NCBI RefSeq assembly: GCF_900110415.1
Contig: NZ_FODR01000015.1
Coordinates: 62,001-126,000 of the forward strand
DNA: 64,000 nt
Source: Mucilaginibacter sp. OK283
GTDB taxonomy: Bacteria; Bacteroidota; Bacteroidia; Sphingobacteriales; Sphingobacteriaceae
Direction: 5' to 3'
Shown: piece by piece, positions 1-9,674 of the stretch
Layout of the letters: each line of letters begins with the position of its first letter
How positions within the stretch are numbered: the stretch's first letter is position 1
Made by a program: the position numbers and the translations under genes
The notes under the pieces: generated by a model
Databases searched by the model: none
Told to the model about the DNA's origin: nothing
What the model saw: only the letters and a program-made list of their open reading frames with translations

Positions 1-93
1 GTGCTATTGCATTTGTGGCAATTTGATCTGATTTTTAAAAATTGTGCTTTAAAAATCCGTGAAATTCGATTCAATTAGTGATATTCGTGTGTA

Positions 94-885
94 TTACTTG
101 AAATATTTCTGTATCGCCGTTAGCATCTCCCCTGTTATTATACCATTGCTAGCCAACAATTCCCTTGTATCCAGTACTTCACTTCCCCCTTTAAAGTTTA
201 CTATATCGCCACCCGCCTGTTTTACAATTACGATTCCGGCGGCTACATCCCAGGCGTTCAGGTTGTATTCGTAAAAGGCGTCAAAGCGGCCGCAGGCGGT
301 GTAAACCAGGTCGACAGCTGCCGAACCAATGCGACGCAGGCCGTGGCTGCTTTTCATCAATTCGGTAAATAGTTCAATGTATTGGGCCTGCTTGGTAAAA
401 TCATAGTAAGGGAAACCTGTAGCGATAAGACTTGTACTTACCGTGGTATTTTTGCTTACATGAATCTCATTGCCATTCAGGTAAGCCGGAGCATCTTTCC
501 ATGCGTAAAAACATTCATCCTGATTTATTTCGTACACAACGCCCGCTACCAGTTCATCATATTCTTTTAATGCTATACTTACCGAATAAGCCGGCAGGCC
601 GTGAATAAAATTGGTAGTGCCATCCAAGGGGTCGATAATCCAGTTATACCGGTCGCCCACTATGGTAGTGGTTTTTTCTTCGGTGATGAAACCAGATTCG
701 GGTAGTACTTTTTTCAAGCCTTCAACAATAATCCGTTCGGCTGTTTGGTCAACGTATGAAACCATATCATTGAGCCCTTTGTATTCAATTTTATCAGGGC
801 TGAATGATTTGCGTTCCTGCCTGATAAAATCGCCTGCCTGTTTGGCTATTTCAATTACCTGTTGCGTTATGTTTTGGAGTTGCAT
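94..885 (-). CDS. inositol monophosphatase family protein (SuhB-like)
   Basis: 263-aa cytoplasmic Mg2+-dependent phosphatase of the inositol monophosphatase/SuhB family, which hydrolyses inositol-1-phosphate or related sugar phosphates. The metal-binding motif DPLDGTTNF is at about residues 85-93, an upstream Glu pair near residue 70 fits the first metal ligand, and the second signature WDVAAG lies near the C-terminus. The ATG at 885 (protein start MQLQN) is chosen over the longer upstream frame because family members begin about here. The 5' end overlaps the end of the GtrA gene by about 35 bases, so the two are probably co-transcribed. The exact substrate cannot be read from sequence. Confidence 0.9.
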   Translation of the reverse strand: MQLQNITQQVIEIAKQAGDFIRQERKSFSPDKIEYKGLNDMVSYVDQTAERIIVEGLKKVLPESGFITEEKTTTIVGDRYNWIIDPLDGTTNFIHGLPAYSVSIALKEYDELVAGVVYEINQDECFYAWKDAPAYLNGNEIHVSKNTTVSTSLIATGFPYYDFTKQAQYIELFTELMKSSHGLRRIGSAAVDLVYTACGRFDAFYEYNLNAWDVAAGIVIVKQAGGDIVNFKGGSEVLDTRELLASNGIITGEMLTAIQKYFK

Positions 886-1336
886 GTTTACGTAATGATA
901 AGCTGAATGAAAATACCTTATGAATAAAAAAGCTTGCAAAAAACAAGCTTAAAGCAGCACCTATGCGTGCCACAGGAGGATAAATACCGAAAGCCTGGAT
1001 CAAAATTTTTATAAGCGCCAGGTTTGCAAAAAAACCGACGCAAGCCACTGCAACAAAGCGAAAAAACTGCTTATAAGCAGATGATTTTGATTCGGCGAAA
1101 ACAAGAGCGCGGGTAATAGCGAAATTGACTATAACCCCAAGCAAAAACGAGATGGCTAACGATAAAGTGGAATTACGGAAAGTGTATGAACCTATGAGAT
1201 AAGTGCGCCTGGCTAACAGGTTGTGATAAAAAAGATAAAAGGCAGAGATATCGACTAAAAAACCGGCACCAGCCGAAAGTACAAACCTGAATACCTGGTT
1301 ATTTAACAGCTTGTGAGCCTGTTTTTTATTAGCCAT
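851..1336 (-). CDS. GtrA-like membrane protein
   Basis: 161-aa polytopic membrane protein of the GtrA family, with about four hydrophobic segments and the typical opening [14 protein letters not shown]. GtrA proteins are small membrane partners of polyprenyl-phosphate sugar transfer, often proposed to flip undecaprenyl-linked sugars. The gene overlaps lgt upstream by 8 bases and the phosphatase gene downstream by about 35 bases, so the three form a tight minus-strand unit. Family assignment is firm; the sugar and pathway are unknown. Confidence 0.85.
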   Translation of the reverse strand: MANKKQAHKLLNNQVFRFVLSAGAGFLVDISAFYLFYHNLLARRTYLIGSYTFRNSTLSLAISFLLGVIVNFAITRALVFAESKSSAYKQFFRFVAVACVGFFANLALIKILIQAFGIYPPVARIGAALSLFFASFFIHKVFSFSLSLRKHATPKHNATGN

Positions 1337-2495
1337 GCTGTAACGTAGCTGTTTTTTTATTTTTTAAACCGTTGACAATTAACAACGCACCACCAATAAC
1401 CATGATCAGCGAAATCATTTCGGCCTGGGTAAAGCTGATACCAGCCACATGGTATTTTGTATTTACGCGTATCAGTTCGATAAAAAACCGTTCAACACCG
1501 GCCAATATCATATAAATACCAAAAAGCACACCTGAATTTTTTATCTGTTTGCGGATACTCCACAGGAACGCAAATAGTATCAGGCAGATGATACATTCAT
1601 ATAACGATGTTGGGTATACGGGGTATTGCAGTTCATGACAAAATTTACCTATGCAATTTGCCAGTGGAACGCCCTCGTCATTAACATTGTGAGGGAATTT
1701 AAAAGACCACGCCCAATCAGGTGCCCAACTTAACCAGCCTGGTTTCGGCGCAAGGTTTACTATACCCCAATCACCATCGCCCGACATTTGGCAGCCAACA
1801 CGCCCTAATGCATAAGCCAGCATCATACCCGGGCCGCCAATATCCAGCATATCTAAAGGCTTAACTCCGTTTTTATTGGCTATATATAACACTGCTGCGC
1901 CGCCGCAGATGAGGCCACCGTAAAAAGTAAGGCCGCTAAAACCTATTAGCATGCCAACCGGGTCTTTCATAAAATCGCCCCAGTTTTCAAGGGCGTTAAA
2001 TAACTTGGCACCTGCAAAGCCAAATATAGCAGCCCACAACAAAATGCTGCCCATCATTTCGTACGGGTGTACGGTTACTTCCCTGTTTTCGGGTTTGGCT
2101 AATTTTTGCTTTTCGCTTTCGTAATAAGCCCAGTAAGCAAAAGCTGCAGCGCCTAAAATGCCACCTATCCAATTCCCTCTTAATGACAGCAGGAAACCCT
2201 GTGTATCATCTAAAAGTGCGTGATAATTTAATGCCGAATCGATTAATTTATAACCTAAAATAAAACCAAATACAGCGTTACCGGCCAATTCGGCTGCCGA
2301 AGCAGGTTGCCCAACCATGACCATTCTTTTTGATGAATGAAGAATTCCCAGCTTCTCTTTCCGTTTAAATTCCTGAACAAAGGCCCAGTATGCTGCCATA
2401 AAAGCTATAGCCACAAAAAAACCAAATGTTTGTATAGGCAACGGAAAGTTAAAACCGAAAAGATATTGCAGAAGCGATGTTATGGTTGGAAACAT
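1329..2495 (-). CDS. lgt: prolipoprotein diacylglyceryl transferase Lgt
   Basis: 388-aa integral membrane enzyme that moves diacylglycerol from phosphatidylglycerol to the lipobox cysteine of prolipoproteins, the first step of lipoprotein maturation. It has about seven hydrophobic segments, the conserved LTFYGGL stretch, a [14 protein letters not shown] segment corresponding to the Lgt signature, and the YPTSLYE motif near the C-terminus. It is longer than the roughly 280-aa proteobacterial enzymes because of extra loops, which is common in Bacteroidota. The cysteine in GRVGC replaces the usual Asn of the signature. It is first in a minus-strand run with gtrA and the phosphatase. Confidence 0.92.
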   Translation of the reverse strand: MFPTITSLLQYLFGFNFPLPIQTFGFFVAIAFMAAYWAFVQEFKRKEKLGILHSSKRMVMVGQPASAAELAGNAVFGFILGYKLIDSALNYHALLDDTQGFLLSLRGNWIGGILGAAAFAYWAYYESEKQKLAKPENREVTVHPYEMMGSILLWAAIFGFAGAKLFNALENWGDFMKDPVGMLIGFSGLTFYGGLICGGAAVLYIANKNGVKPLDMLDIGGPGMMLAYALGRVGCQMSGDGDWGIVNLAPKPGWLSWAPDWAWSFKFPHNVNDEGVPLANCIGKFCHELQYPVYPTSLYECIICLILFAFLWSIRKQIKNSGVLFGIYMILAGVERFFIELIRVNTKYHVAGISFTQAEMISLIMVIGGALLIVNGLKNKKTATLQHG

Positions 2496-2524
2496 AGGTT
2501 GTATTTTGAAGCGAAGATAGCGTT

Positions 2525-3844
2525 TTAATGAACTAATATTTCTTCGCCTTCTGTTATTTCGACATCACCATCCGGTGAAATATTTGTTAAGCAAACCTTT
2601 TTCAATTCGTTTACCAATATAGGGTCGTATTTGGCCTTTACCTTTACATAATTGCGGGTAAAGCCGTGCATAAAGCCATCTTTTATGTCACCTTCAAATA
2701 AAACCTCATCGGTTTTACCCAACTGGGTTTCGTAAAAAGCCCGGCGTTTCTTATCGGACAATATGTGCAGCATTTTACTTCTATCCGCCCGGGTTGAACC
2801 AGGTACTGCGCCTTTCATTTCGGCGGCCAGGGTATTTTCCCTTTCGGAGTAAGTAAATACGTGCAGGTATGAAACGTTCAGATCGTTTAAAAAATTATAG
2901 GTATCAATAAAATCTTCACGTGTTTCGCCGGGGAAACCTACAATAACATCAACGCCGATGCAGCAATCGGGCATCAGTTCTTTTATTTTGGCCACACGGT
3001 TTACATACAAATCGCGTTTATAGCGACGGCGCATCAGGCCGAGTATTTTGTCGGAACCAGACTGAAGCGGAATGTGAAAATGGGGAACAAACCGTTTTGA
3101 AGTAGCCACAAAAGCAATTATCTCGTCGGTAAGCAGGTTTGGTTCGATAGAGGAAATGCGGATCCGGTCTATTCCCTCCACCTCGTCGAGGGCTTTAACC
3201 AGGTCAAAAAACTTATCCTCCCGTTGCCCGTTGCGGATCCCGAAATCGCCCAGGTTAACACCTGTAAGTACTATTTCTTTTACTCCCGAAGCACTTATCT
3301 GTTTGGCCTGCTCAATTACGTTGCCAATGGTATCACTTCTGCTGGCACCGCGGGCCAGGGGGATGGTGCAAAAGGTACAGGAATAATCGCAGCCATCCTG
3401 AACTTTCAGGAACGTACGGGTACGGTCGCCAAAAGAATATGCCGGTACAAACTGGTTGGCCTCGCTCACAGGTTGGTTGTATACAACTGCTTTGGGCTTT
3501 TTAGTAAGATCGGTAATATGATCAATGATCTGGAATTTTTCGGCAGCGCCAAGTACCATGTCAACGCCGGGAATATCGGCAATTTCCTGTGGCTTTAACT
3601 GAGCATAGCAACCTACAATGGTTACGTAAGCATTCGGGGATATCTTGAGTGCTTCTTTAACTATCTTTTTACACTTCTTGTCGGCGTTTTCGGTTACCGA
3701 GCAGGTATTAATCACAAAAACGTCGGGCGTGTTTGAAAACTCAACCGTATCGTAACCGGCCTGGGTAAACATCCGGCCTATTGAAGAGGTTTCCGAGTAA
3801 TTTAACTTACAGCCAAGGGTATAAAAAGCTACTTTCTTATTCAT
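2525..3844 (-). CDS. mtaB: tRNA (N6-threonylcarbamoyladenosine-C2) methylthiotransferase MtaB
   Basis: 439-aa radical SAM methylthiotransferase of the MiaB/MtaB family, which thiomethylates t6A37 in tRNA to ms2t6A. The N-terminal UPF0004 domain has the three cluster cysteines at about residues 12, 48 and 79. The radical SAM CxxxCxxC motif is at residues 152, 156 and 159 (GCDYSCTFC). The opening [13 protein letters not shown] is typical of MtaB rather than MiaB or RimO. The start at 3844 is the only suitable one. It lies 29 bases upstream of lgt on the same strand and may be co-transcribed. Confidence 0.9.
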   Translation of the reverse strand: MNKKVAFYTLGCKLNYSETSSIGRMFTQAGYDTVEFSNTPDVFVINTCSVTENADKKCKKIVKEALKISPNAYVTIVGCYAQLKPQEIADIPGVDMVLGAAEKFQIIDHITDLTKKPKAVVYNQPVSEANQFVPAYSFGDRTRTFLKVQDGCDYSCTFCTIPLARGASRSDTIGNVIEQAKQISASGVKEIVLTGVNLGDFGIRNGQREDKFFDLVKALDEVEGIDRIRISSIEPNLLTDEIIAFVATSKRFVPHFHIPLQSGSDKILGLMRRRYKRDLYVNRVAKIKELMPDCCIGVDVIVGFPGETREDFIDTYNFLNDLNVSYLHVFTYSERENTLAAEMKGAVPGSTRADRSKMLHILSDKKRRAFYETQLGKTDEVLFEGDIKDGFMHGFTRNYVKVKAKYDPILVNELKKVCLTNISPDGDVEITEGEEILVH

Positions 3845-3866
3845 TGCAAGGGCGCAAAGATAAGCA

Positions 3867-3900
3867 ATTAGTGAATTACTGAGTTACTGAATTAGTGATT
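3867..3900. repeat. short tandem heptamer array
   Basis: About five degenerate 7-base units (attagtg, aattact, gagttac, tgaatta, gtgattt) in the gap upstream of mtaB. It is one of several period-7 to period-10 arrays in this window whose units differ from site to site. No clear inverted partner array is seen at this site. Confidence 0.6.
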
Positions 3901-3973
3901 TTACTTTGGGGTTAATTATTTGTAGCCAATCCTCCCGTTAACATGCACTAATAAAAATGAGATTAAAAGCAGC

Positions 3974-4312
3974 TTATGCTAATACTTTGCTCTTTAGCCG
4001 GGCGTATTCTTCATCGCTTATTATACCTTTTTCTTTTAGCATATGAAGTTTATGTAATTGCTCTGATAGGCTTGGCTGCGTAGCAGCGCTACGGTAATCG
4101 GGCGCATTAACAACAGAACGCCGTTTGATTAAAGCATTACAGGCATCTACCTGGCTGCCCAGGGTAAACAGATCGATAATCCACCCGATGCCAGCCAAGC
4201 CAAGCGTAAAAAAATAAAGCATACCAACGCCTGTTTTATTGAGATAAAACTTGTGCGCACCCAATACACCTAAAAAAAAACATAAAGTGTATGCAGTCGA
4301 CTTAGATTTCAT
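3974..4312 (-). CDS. TM2 domain protein with C-terminal SHOCT motif
   Basis: 112-aa small membrane protein. Residues 1-55 are a TM2 domain: two hydrophobic helices around a tight turn, with the conserved GxxGAHKFYL and GxGWIIDLFTL features. The C-terminal about 30 residues (LHMLKEKGIISDEEY, then a K-rich end) match the SHOCT oligomerisation motif. TM2/SHOCT proteins are widespread in Bacteroidota and have no agreed function. It stands alone between the mtaB and ubiX genes. Confidence 0.8.
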   Translation of the reverse strand: MKSKSTAYTLCFFLGVLGAHKFYLNKTGVGMLYFFTLGLAGIGWIIDLFTLGSQVDACNALIKRRSVVNAPDYRSAATQPSLSEQLHKLHMLKEKGIISDEEYARLKSKVLA

Positions 4313-4393
4313 TATTCGGGTGAACCGGAGTTTAATTTTGGCTTAACCAAGGTAAACATTTTCCTTTAAGTCTACAAAAACATCTAATGATAA

Positions 4394-4957
4394 TTATATC
4401 CCCATCCACTCATAGCTTTCGTTCTGCAAGCCTATGAGGTCAACAACACGGTTCACTACCGTCATCGCCAGTTCCTCGATAGTTTGTGGTTTGCTGTAGT
4501 ATGATGGTATGGCGGGGCAAATAATCCCCCCGGCCTCGGTAACAGTGGCCATATTGCGAATGTGAATAAGGTTAAAAGGGGTATCACGTGCAACAAGGAT
4601 AAGTTTGCGGCGTTCCTTCAATATTACATCGGCAGCGCGGCTTATCAAATCGTCAGATATTCCTCCTGCTATGCGTCCCAGGGTACCCATAGAACACGGC
4701 ACAATTACCATGGTATCAAACTTTGCCGACCCGGAGGCAAAGGGCGCCATAAAATCGTTTTTGGCATAAAACTTATAGTTTTGCTTGCTGTAATCGTCGT
4801 TCCCTAACTCAAAGCGCCAAACATCTTTCGCGTTATCCGACATCACAACGGCAACTTCGGCAATTTGATCTTTTAGCTGGTTTAACTTTTTTAATAACAG
4901 GTGGGCATAAATAGCGCCGCTGGCGCCGGTGATGGCAACTACAATCTTCTTCTTCAT
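4394..4957 (-). CDS. ubiX: UbiX family flavin prenyltransferase
   Basis: 187-aa flavoprotein that prenylates FMN to make the cofactor of UbiD-type decarboxylases. The N-terminal motif AITGASGAIYA binds FMN, and the later segments PCSMGTLGRIAGG and RDTPFNLIHIRNM match the family. The ATG at 4957 (MKKKIVVAITG) is preferred over an in-frame start 33 bases upstream because it has a GGAGAG ribosome-binding sequence just before it and fits family length. No ubiD partner is visible in this window. Confidence 0.9.
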   Translation of the reverse strand: MKKKIVVAITGASGAIYAHLLLKKLNQLKDQIAEVAVVMSDNAKDVWRFELGNDDYSKQNYKFYAKNDFMAPFASGSAKFDTMVIVPCSMGTLGRIAGGISDDLISRAADVILKERRKLILVARDTPFNLIHIRNMATVTEAGGIICPAIPSYYSKPQTIEELAMTVVNRVVDLIGLQNESYEWMGI

Positions 4958-5126
4958 TATATCTCTCCAACAATCCAAAAATACGGGCACAAAAAAGGGT
5001 CGAATACAAGTACCCGACCCTACATCTACCTATGAAAAACATGCCCTTGAGAGGGCACTACAAATGTACTAACAGTTTTTATATTATAAAGCAAATTTGT
5101 AAAAATATTTTTACGTTATCTTTTTG

Positions 5127-6005
5127 TTAAGATAAATTCGTATCTATTAAGGTTTGAATTATACCGTCAACCATGCCTACACGGGGTACGTATATTTGTT
5201 TTATCCCCGCATTTTTCATAACCGTCAAATAAATTTCGCAGGCCGGAATAATAACATCAGCCCTATCCTGGTTTAAACCAAGCACGTTAATGCGATCTTT
5301 AAGCGAGAACGAATTAAGGTAAGTATACAATGATTTTAGCTTGGCAAAAGCCATTGGGGTCTCGTCTCCTTCCTCCGCTAAACGGTGCAGTTTATTAATA
5401 TTGCCACCTGTACCAATACCCAGCAACTGTTTATAGCCACGCGTATGTTCGCGGATAAACTCCTTCATTTCATCCCAGGTTTCTTCGGTATCCTGGTTGT
5501 CCAGAATACGGATAGTGCCAATATTGAACGATTTGGAGGCCATTAACTCACCTGCCGAAAACAAAGAAAGCTCGGTACTACCGCCGCCAACATCAATGTA
5601 TAAATAACTTTTGCTTTTATCAATGGTTTGCTCGGCATGGCTGGCGTAAATCACCTTGGCTTCTTTGGAACCATGAATAATCTCCAGGTCGATATTAGCT
5701 TGTTCCTTAATCAGTTTAACCACATCCTCACCGTTGGTAGCTTCGCGCATAGCCGATGTGGCATAGGCCAGGTAATGGGTTACCTTGTAAACATCCATTA
5801 AATTGCGAAAAGCGCTCATTGATTTTACCAGATCGGCAGCTTTTTTATCCGAAATACTGTGTTGGATAAAAGCGTCATCGCCCAGGCGTAAAGGCACCCG
5901 GATCAACGTATTTTTTTTGAACGAAAAGGAACCGTGATTTTCAATAATATCGGCAATAAGCAGTCTTACTGCGTTTGAACCAATATCTATAGCTGCGTAT
6001 CTCAA
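5127..6005 (-). CDS. ppx: Ppx/GppA family exopolyphosphatase
   Basis: 292-aa protein of the actin-like ATPase superfamily, expected to hydrolyse polyphosphate or pppGpp. Phosphate-binding motif 1 (DIGSNAVRLLI) is at residues 7-17, and the second glycine-rich motif DVGGGSTELSLF is near residue 140. It has only the two Ppx/GppA lobes and no C-terminal HD domain, the short form common in Bacteroidota. It starts one base after the end of ppk on the same strand, so the kinase and phosphatase of polyphosphate metabolism form one transcription unit. Confidence 0.88.
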   Translation of the reverse strand: MRYAAIDIGSNAVRLLIADIIENHGSFSFKKNTLIRVPLRLGDDAFIQHSISDKKAADLVKSMSAFRNLMDVYKVTHYLAYATSAMREATNGEDVVKLIKEQANIDLEIIHGSKEAKVIYASHAEQTIDKSKSYLYIDVGGGSTELSLFSAGELMASKSFNIGTIRILDNQDTEETWDEMKEFIREHTRGYKQLLGIGTGGNINKLHRLAEEGDETPMAFAKLKSLYTYLNSFSLKDRINVLGLNQDRADVIIPACEIYLTVMKNAGIKQIYVPRVGMVDGIIQTLIDTNLS

Positions 6006-6006
6006 C

Positions 6007-8052
6007 TTATTTGTTTTTAGTTTTCAGGTAATTGTATATCTCAATTTGCGCCCGGTGCGATTCGGCCGCGTTGGTTTTGTGGTATTTATTGCTGTTGGCA
6101 CTATTTATTTCGCGAGCCTTGGTATTATCATGCAATTGAATGTTAATGATATCTTTAACTTCCTTTTTTAAACGCTCGTCTAAAATCGGGAAACCAACTT
6201 CAACCCGGGTATCAATATTGCGGCTCATAAAATCTGCCGAAGTAAGGTAAATCAATTCGTCTCCCCCGTTACAATAAATGTGTACGCGGGCATGCTCCAG
6301 GTACTTATCCACGATACTTATCACTTCAATATTCTCACTGAATCCCTTCACTCCCGGCACAAGGCAGCACATACCCCTGATGATCATTTTTATTTTAACA
6401 CCCGCGTTACTTGCCTGGTAAAGTTTATTGATAAGGCCTTCATCGGCAAGGCTGTTCATTTTTAGTATCATGTAGGCCTTTTTGCCCGCCTTCGCATTTT
6501 TTATCTCGGTATCTATCAGTTTGTAAATAGCCGGCCTGGAATCAATGGGCGATACGATCAAGGTTTTCAGTCCTTTGGGCAAGGTGTTCCTCTTGAGCGA
6601 TCTAAATACAACATCCAAATCGTCGGTTATTTTTTTGTTTACCGTAAACAGTGTATGATCGGCATATATCCTGGCCGTCTTTTCGTTAAAGTTCCCGGTT
6701 GATAAACAGGCATAATGCACAATCTTTTGCTTTTCCAGGCGGCTAACCAGGCATATCTTGGAGTGCACTTTGTAGCCTGCTATACCGTAAAGTACATTTA
6801 CGCCCTCCTCTTCAAGCCTGTTGCTCCAAAATATGTTATTCTGCTCATCAAACCTTGCCCGCAATTCAACCAAACAGTTTACCTTTTTACCGTTTTTGGC
6901 CGCATTTACCAACGCGTGTACAATTCTTGAATTTTCGGCCAACCGGTAAACTGCAATGCTTATCTCTTTAACTTTTGGATCGATAGCCGCCTCACGCAAA
7001 AAGTGGATAATGTAGTCATAAGATTGATATGGGGTGCTCACCATATAGTCCTTTTTCGCGATAAGGCCCAGCAAGCTTTTACCAAACGAAAGATCTTCTA
7101 CGGGCAAAGCCGGATATTTAACAAATTCCAGGTCGGGGCTGCCTACATTTGGGAATGAAATAAAATTCTTGAAGTTGTGGTACCTGTTACCGGGTATAAG
7201 GCTTTCCCCGTGTAGCCCCATTTTAGTTACCAGGTATTTTAGCATATCCATGGGCATTTCGGTATCGTAAAGCAAACGCATTGGTGTACCCTTTTTGCGT
7301 TTTTGAAGGCTTTTTGATAATGCATCTATGAATTTGCCGCTCACTTCCTTATCCAGGTCAAGTTCAGCGTCGCGGGTAAGCTGTAAGGAATATGCTTCGA
7401 TGCTGTCGTGCTCAAAAATGAAAAATATATCTTCCAGGCTGTACCTTATAATATCATCCAGCAGTATAATAAATTTCAGATTGTTGGTTTCGGGCAACAC
7501 AACAAATCTTGACAAACTGTCCGGAAACTCAATCAGCGCATAACGCGTTTTTTTATTTTTGGTAAGCTTTACAAAAAAGTAAATAGCCCGGTCGCGCAGT
7601 TCGGGTAGCGGCAGGCTATCATCAAGCATAATGGGCACCAAAGTGGCCAGCAGTTTTTCCCTGAAATAATTTTTAACGAACGCCCCGCGGCTTACGTTAA
7701 GCTGTTTGTCATTCAGGATAAATATCTTTTCTTCAGCAAGCTGTTTAACAATAATGTTTTCATACAGGTTATTAAACTTACGCTCCTGCCTTACAACTAT
7801 ATTCTTGATTTGGTTAAGGAGCTTTTTAGGATTATAGCCTAATATTTCTTTCGATTTTTCGTTTAAAGCGGCAAGCCGTGTCATCGTAGCCACCCTCACC
7901 CTATAAAACTCATCAAGGTTTGATGAAAATATAGCCAAAAAGCGCACCCGCTCAATTAAGGGCACAGTTGGATCGGCAGCTTCCTGCAAAACCCTGTCGT
8001 TAAAATATAACCAGCTTATTTCCCTGTTAATTAATGGTGGTTGTTTATCCAT
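6007..8052 (-). CDS. ppk1: polyphosphate kinase 1
   Basis: 681-aa PPK1, which reversibly transfers the gamma phosphate of ATP to inorganic polyphosphate. The N-terminal helical domain begins NREISWLYFNDRVLQEA, followed by the PHP-like middle domain and two phospholipase-D-like catalytic halves. The autophosphorylated histidine is in the segment YKVHSKICLV, and the second half carries VHIYCNGGDELIYLTSADFM. Length is normal for the family. It is the upstream gene of the ppk-ppx pair, and its start faces the yajQ gene across a 187-base divergent intergenic region. Confidence 0.95.
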   Translation of the reverse strand: MDKQPPLINREISWLYFNDRVLQEAADPTVPLIERVRFLAIFSSNLDEFYRVRVATMTRLAALNEKSKEILGYNPKKLLNQIKNIVVRQERKFNNLYENIIVKQLAEEKIFILNDKQLNVSRGAFVKNYFREKLLATLVPIMLDDSLPLPELRDRAIYFFVKLTKNKKTRYALIEFPDSLSRFVVLPETNNLKFIILLDDIIRYSLEDIFFIFEHDSIEAYSLQLTRDAELDLDKEVSGKFIDALSKSLQKRKKGTPMRLLYDTEMPMDMLKYLVTKMGLHGESLIPGNRYHNFKNFISFPNVGSPDLEFVKYPALPVEDLSFGKSLLGLIAKKDYMVSTPYQSYDYIIHFLREAAIDPKVKEISIAVYRLAENSRIVHALVNAAKNGKKVNCLVELRARFDEQNNIFWSNRLEEEGVNVLYGIAGYKVHSKICLVSRLEKQKIVHYACLSTGNFNEKTARIYADHTLFTVNKKITDDLDVVFRSLKRNTLPKGLKTLIVSPIDSRPAIYKLIDTEIKNAKAGKKAYMILKMNSLADEGLINKLYQASNAGVKIKMIIRGMCCLVPGVKGFSENIEVISIVDKYLEHARVHIYCNGGDELIYLTSADFMSRNIDTRVEVGFPILDERLKKEVKDIINIQLHDNTKAREINSANSNKYHKTNAAESHRAQIEIYNYLKTKNK

Positions 8053-8162
8053 AAAATTTGTGCCCCTTAGGCCACGTGTACAAAACTGCTTATTTATTTG
8101 TTAATTTAATATTAACTCATCTACATAAAACCTGTTTTTAATGATTATTATTTAGTGTGCCA

Positions 8163-8222
8163 TGTAAACAAATTGATAATGGAGCTGTGTAAATGTTTAC
8201 AATACATTAGTTTTGTAAACAT
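8163..8222. promoter_or_regulatory. possible operator and promoter upstream of yajQ
   Basis: The divergent ppk/yajQ gap carries TGTAAACA-type elements: one at about 8163-8170 and an inverted pair, atgtttac at 8193-8200 and gtaaacat at 8215-8222. The sequence TAGTTTTG at 8208-8215 fits the Bacteroidota -7 element TAnnTTTG and lies between and overlapping the inverted pair. No good -33 TTTG element is present. A repressor or activator site is an inference. Confidence 0.35.
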
Positions 8223-8239
8223 TATAAACTCTTTTACTT

Positions 8240-8731
8240 ATGCCAACATTTGATATAGTAAGCAAAATAGATGGACAAACGCTTGATAACGCCATCAATA
8301 CCGCTAAAAAAGAAATACTTAACCGGTACGATTTTAACGATTCAAAAAGCACTATCGACCTGGATAAAAAAAACAATGAAATAACCATTGTTACCGAAAA
8401 TGAGATGCGCCTTAAAGCTATCCAGGATTCCATCATCGGCCGCATGGTGAAACAACACCTGGATTCAAGCGCGCTTGATTTTGGTAAAGAGCAATATGCG
8501 TCGGGCAACATGATCCGCAAGGAGATAAAGGTTAAAGAAGGTATCGACAAAGAAACATCCAAAAAACTGGTTAAAAAGATAAAAGACAGCGGCCTTAAGG
8601 TGCAAGCCTCTATCATGGACGACCAGGTACGTGTACAAGGCAAAAAAATTGACGACCTGCAAGCGGTGATCAGCCTATGCCGCAGTGAAAACTTTGGCCA
8701 GCCGTTGCAGTTTATTAATATGAGGGATTAA
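8240..8731 (+). CDS. YajQ family cyclic-nucleotide/RNA-binding protein
   Basis: 163-aa protein of the YajQ (UPF0234) family. The opening MPTFDIVSKIDGQTLDNAIN and the later QASIMDDQVRVQGKKIDDLQ match the family well. Members fold as two ferredoxin-like domains; some bind nucleic acid or cyclic-di-GMP. It is transcribed divergently from ppk and followed after 19 bases by a KilA-N gene, so the two may share a transcript. Confidence 0.9.
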   Translation: MPTFDIVSKIDGQTLDNAINTAKKEILNRYDFNDSKSTIDLDKKNNEITIVTENEMRLKAIQDSIIGRMVKQHLDSSALDFGKEQYASGNMIRKEIKVKEGIDKETSKKLVKKIKDSGLKVQASIMDDQVRVQGKKIDDLQAVISLCRSENFGQPLQFINMRD

Positions 8732-8750
8732 GGGAAATAAAATCATATCC

Positions 8751-9587
8751 ATGTCGACAAAAGGTAAGAAGTCAACCATTAACGTTCAGGGAACAGAAAT
8801 AACTGTTGTTTCTTTGAAAGAGGACGACTACATATCACTCACTGATATGGCTAATAAGTTCGGTGGCGATGATTTGATATATAATTGGATGCGCAACCGT
8901 AACACTGTGGAATTTCTTGGGATATGGGAACAAATTCACAATCCCCATTTTAAAGGTGTCGAATTCGACACCTTTAAAAAAGAAGCAGGCCTTAATAGCT
9001 TCAGGCTGACGCCCAAAAAATGGATAGACGCAACCTCAGCAATAGGCATCCAATCAAAGGCAGGCAGGTATGGAGGCGGAACATATGCACATCGTGATCT
9101 TGCATTTGAATTTGGTTCATGGCTTAGCCCGGAATTTAAACTTTACCTGATCAAAGAATTTCAGCGTCTAAAAAATGATGAAAATAATAGGCTATCATTA
9201 AACTGGAACTTAAATCGCACGCTTGCCAAAGTAAACTACCGTATCCATACAGATGCTATAAAGGAAAATATAATCCCTCCCGATATAACAAAAGAGCAAA
9301 TACAACATATTTACGCCAATGAGGCGGATATATTAAATGTAGCATTATTTGGATTAACGGCTAAACAATGGCGGGATAAAAATAAAAATTCAGAAGGCAA
9401 TATTAGAGATCACAGTTCTATCGAGCAGCTATTGATATTGGCCAATATGGAAAGCATGAACTCTGAATTTATAAGGATGAATTTAACGCAAGGCGAAAGA
9501 CTAAAAAAATTAAATCAAATTGCAATTCAACAATTGAGATCATTAACAGGTAATTCGAATTTAAAAAAACTGGATGACGAAAAATAA
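8751..9587 (+). CDS. KilA-N domain protein
   Basis: 278-aa protein with an N-terminal KilA-N DNA-binding domain (about residues 10-135), shown by the segments YISLTDMANKFGG, IYNWMRNRNTVEFLG and GRYGGGTYAHRDLAFEFGSWLSPEF. The C-terminal half is helical and resembles the extension found in Bacteroidota KilA-N proteins. Such proteins are common in phages and also as lone chromosomal genes; the role is unknown. No other phage genes are nearby. A strong hairpin terminator follows. Confidence 0.8.
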   Translation: MSTKGKKSTINVQGTEITVVSLKEDDYISLTDMANKFGGDDLIYNWMRNRNTVEFLGIWEQIHNPHFKGVEFDTFKKEAGLNSFRLTPKKWIDATSAIGIQSKAGRYGGGTYAHRDLAFEFGSWLSPEFKLYLIKEFQRLKNDENNRLSLNWNLNRTLAKVNYRIHTDAIKENIIPPDITKEQIQHIYANEADILNVALFGLTAKQWRDKNKNSEGNIRDHSSIEQLLILANMESMNSEFIRMNLTQGERLKKLNQIAIQQLRSLTGNSNLKKLDDEK

Positions 9588-9623
9588 ATACTCTTTCAGA
9601 TAGTAAACTTCTTATTTCTCTAA

Positions 9624-9665
9624 AAACAAGAAAGGCGCATTAATTGCGCCTTTCTTGTTTAAAAC
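9624..9665. terminator. bidirectional rho-independent terminator
   Basis: Perfect 16-base inverted repeat: left arm 9624-9639, right arm 9645-9660, 5-base loop, with A and T runs on both sides. It lies between convergent genes (KilA-N on plus, bioB on minus) and can end transcription from either side. Confidence 0.9.
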
Positions 9666-9674
9666 GGCAAGCAA

